Assembly (NCBI GenBank): GCA_002684315.1
Contig: NYVB01000188.1
Location: 1 to 5,616, forward strand
Source of the DNA: Planctomycetaceae bacterium
GTDB taxonomy: Bacteria > Planctomycetota > Phycisphaerae > Phycisphaerales > SM1A02
DNA length: 5,616 bases
Direction of reading: 5' to 3'
Under the pieces are notes generated by a model. That model ran no database searches and was not told where the DNA came from. It was given only the letters and a program-made list of their open reading frames with translations. Position numbers and translations under genes: made by a program. Of the stretch, positions 5,609 through 5,616 are shown in pieces; the stretch's first letter is position 1, and the number at the start of each line of letters is the position of its first letter.

Positions 5609-5616
5609 TTTTGATC

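Overview
The window is a chromosomal segment of a moderately high-GC bacterium with four complete protein genes, one tRNA gene and one long non-coding stretch that looks strongly structured. The elongation factor Ts protein has the block KLKGKMDERTDR after its N-terminal domain. From memory, this resembles EF-Ts of Phycisphaerae-type Planctomycetes. The tRNA gene lacks an encoded CCA, and the gene order resembles no classical operon I know. I therefore lean to a marine planctomycete-like organism, but this is an inference from one protein and is not firm.

Layout, left to right. Positions 5-826 (+) encode EF-Ts (tsf); its usual partner rpsB would lie upstream, outside the window. Tsf converges on a minus-strand pair: a GT4-type glycosyltransferase (1993-860) lying 46 bp downstream of an APC-superfamily amino-acid permease of the glutamate/GABA antiporter type (3446-2040). 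The convergent junction is dense in inverted repeats, including a perfect 15-bp one inside the last codons of the glycosyltransferase. A 220-bp divergent control region (3447-3666) holds a reasonable promoter for the rightward gene, two adjacent dyads in front of the permease and a 9-bp direct repeat. Positions 3667-5169 (+) encode an exported PBP4/DacB-type D-alanyl-D-alanine carboxypeptidase/endopeptidase (peptidase S13) with all three catalytic motifs.

After dacB, positions 5170-5537 have no credible protein gene. At least six stem-loops, one of them a three-way junction closed by a perfect 9-bp helix, lie in tandem up to a tRNA-Gln(UUG) gene at 5538-5608. I cannot match this region to RNase P RNA, tmRNA, SRP RNA, 6S RNA or a riboswitch. 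It is the best candidate in the window for an undescribed element, probably a structured RNA.

Functionally the genes form no single pathway: translation (tsf, tRNA-Gln), envelope or surface glycan work (glycosyltransferase, DacB) and amino-acid exchange (permease). The permease and glycosyltransferase may be co-transcribed. Three of the four proteins appear to start at GTG or TTG codons.
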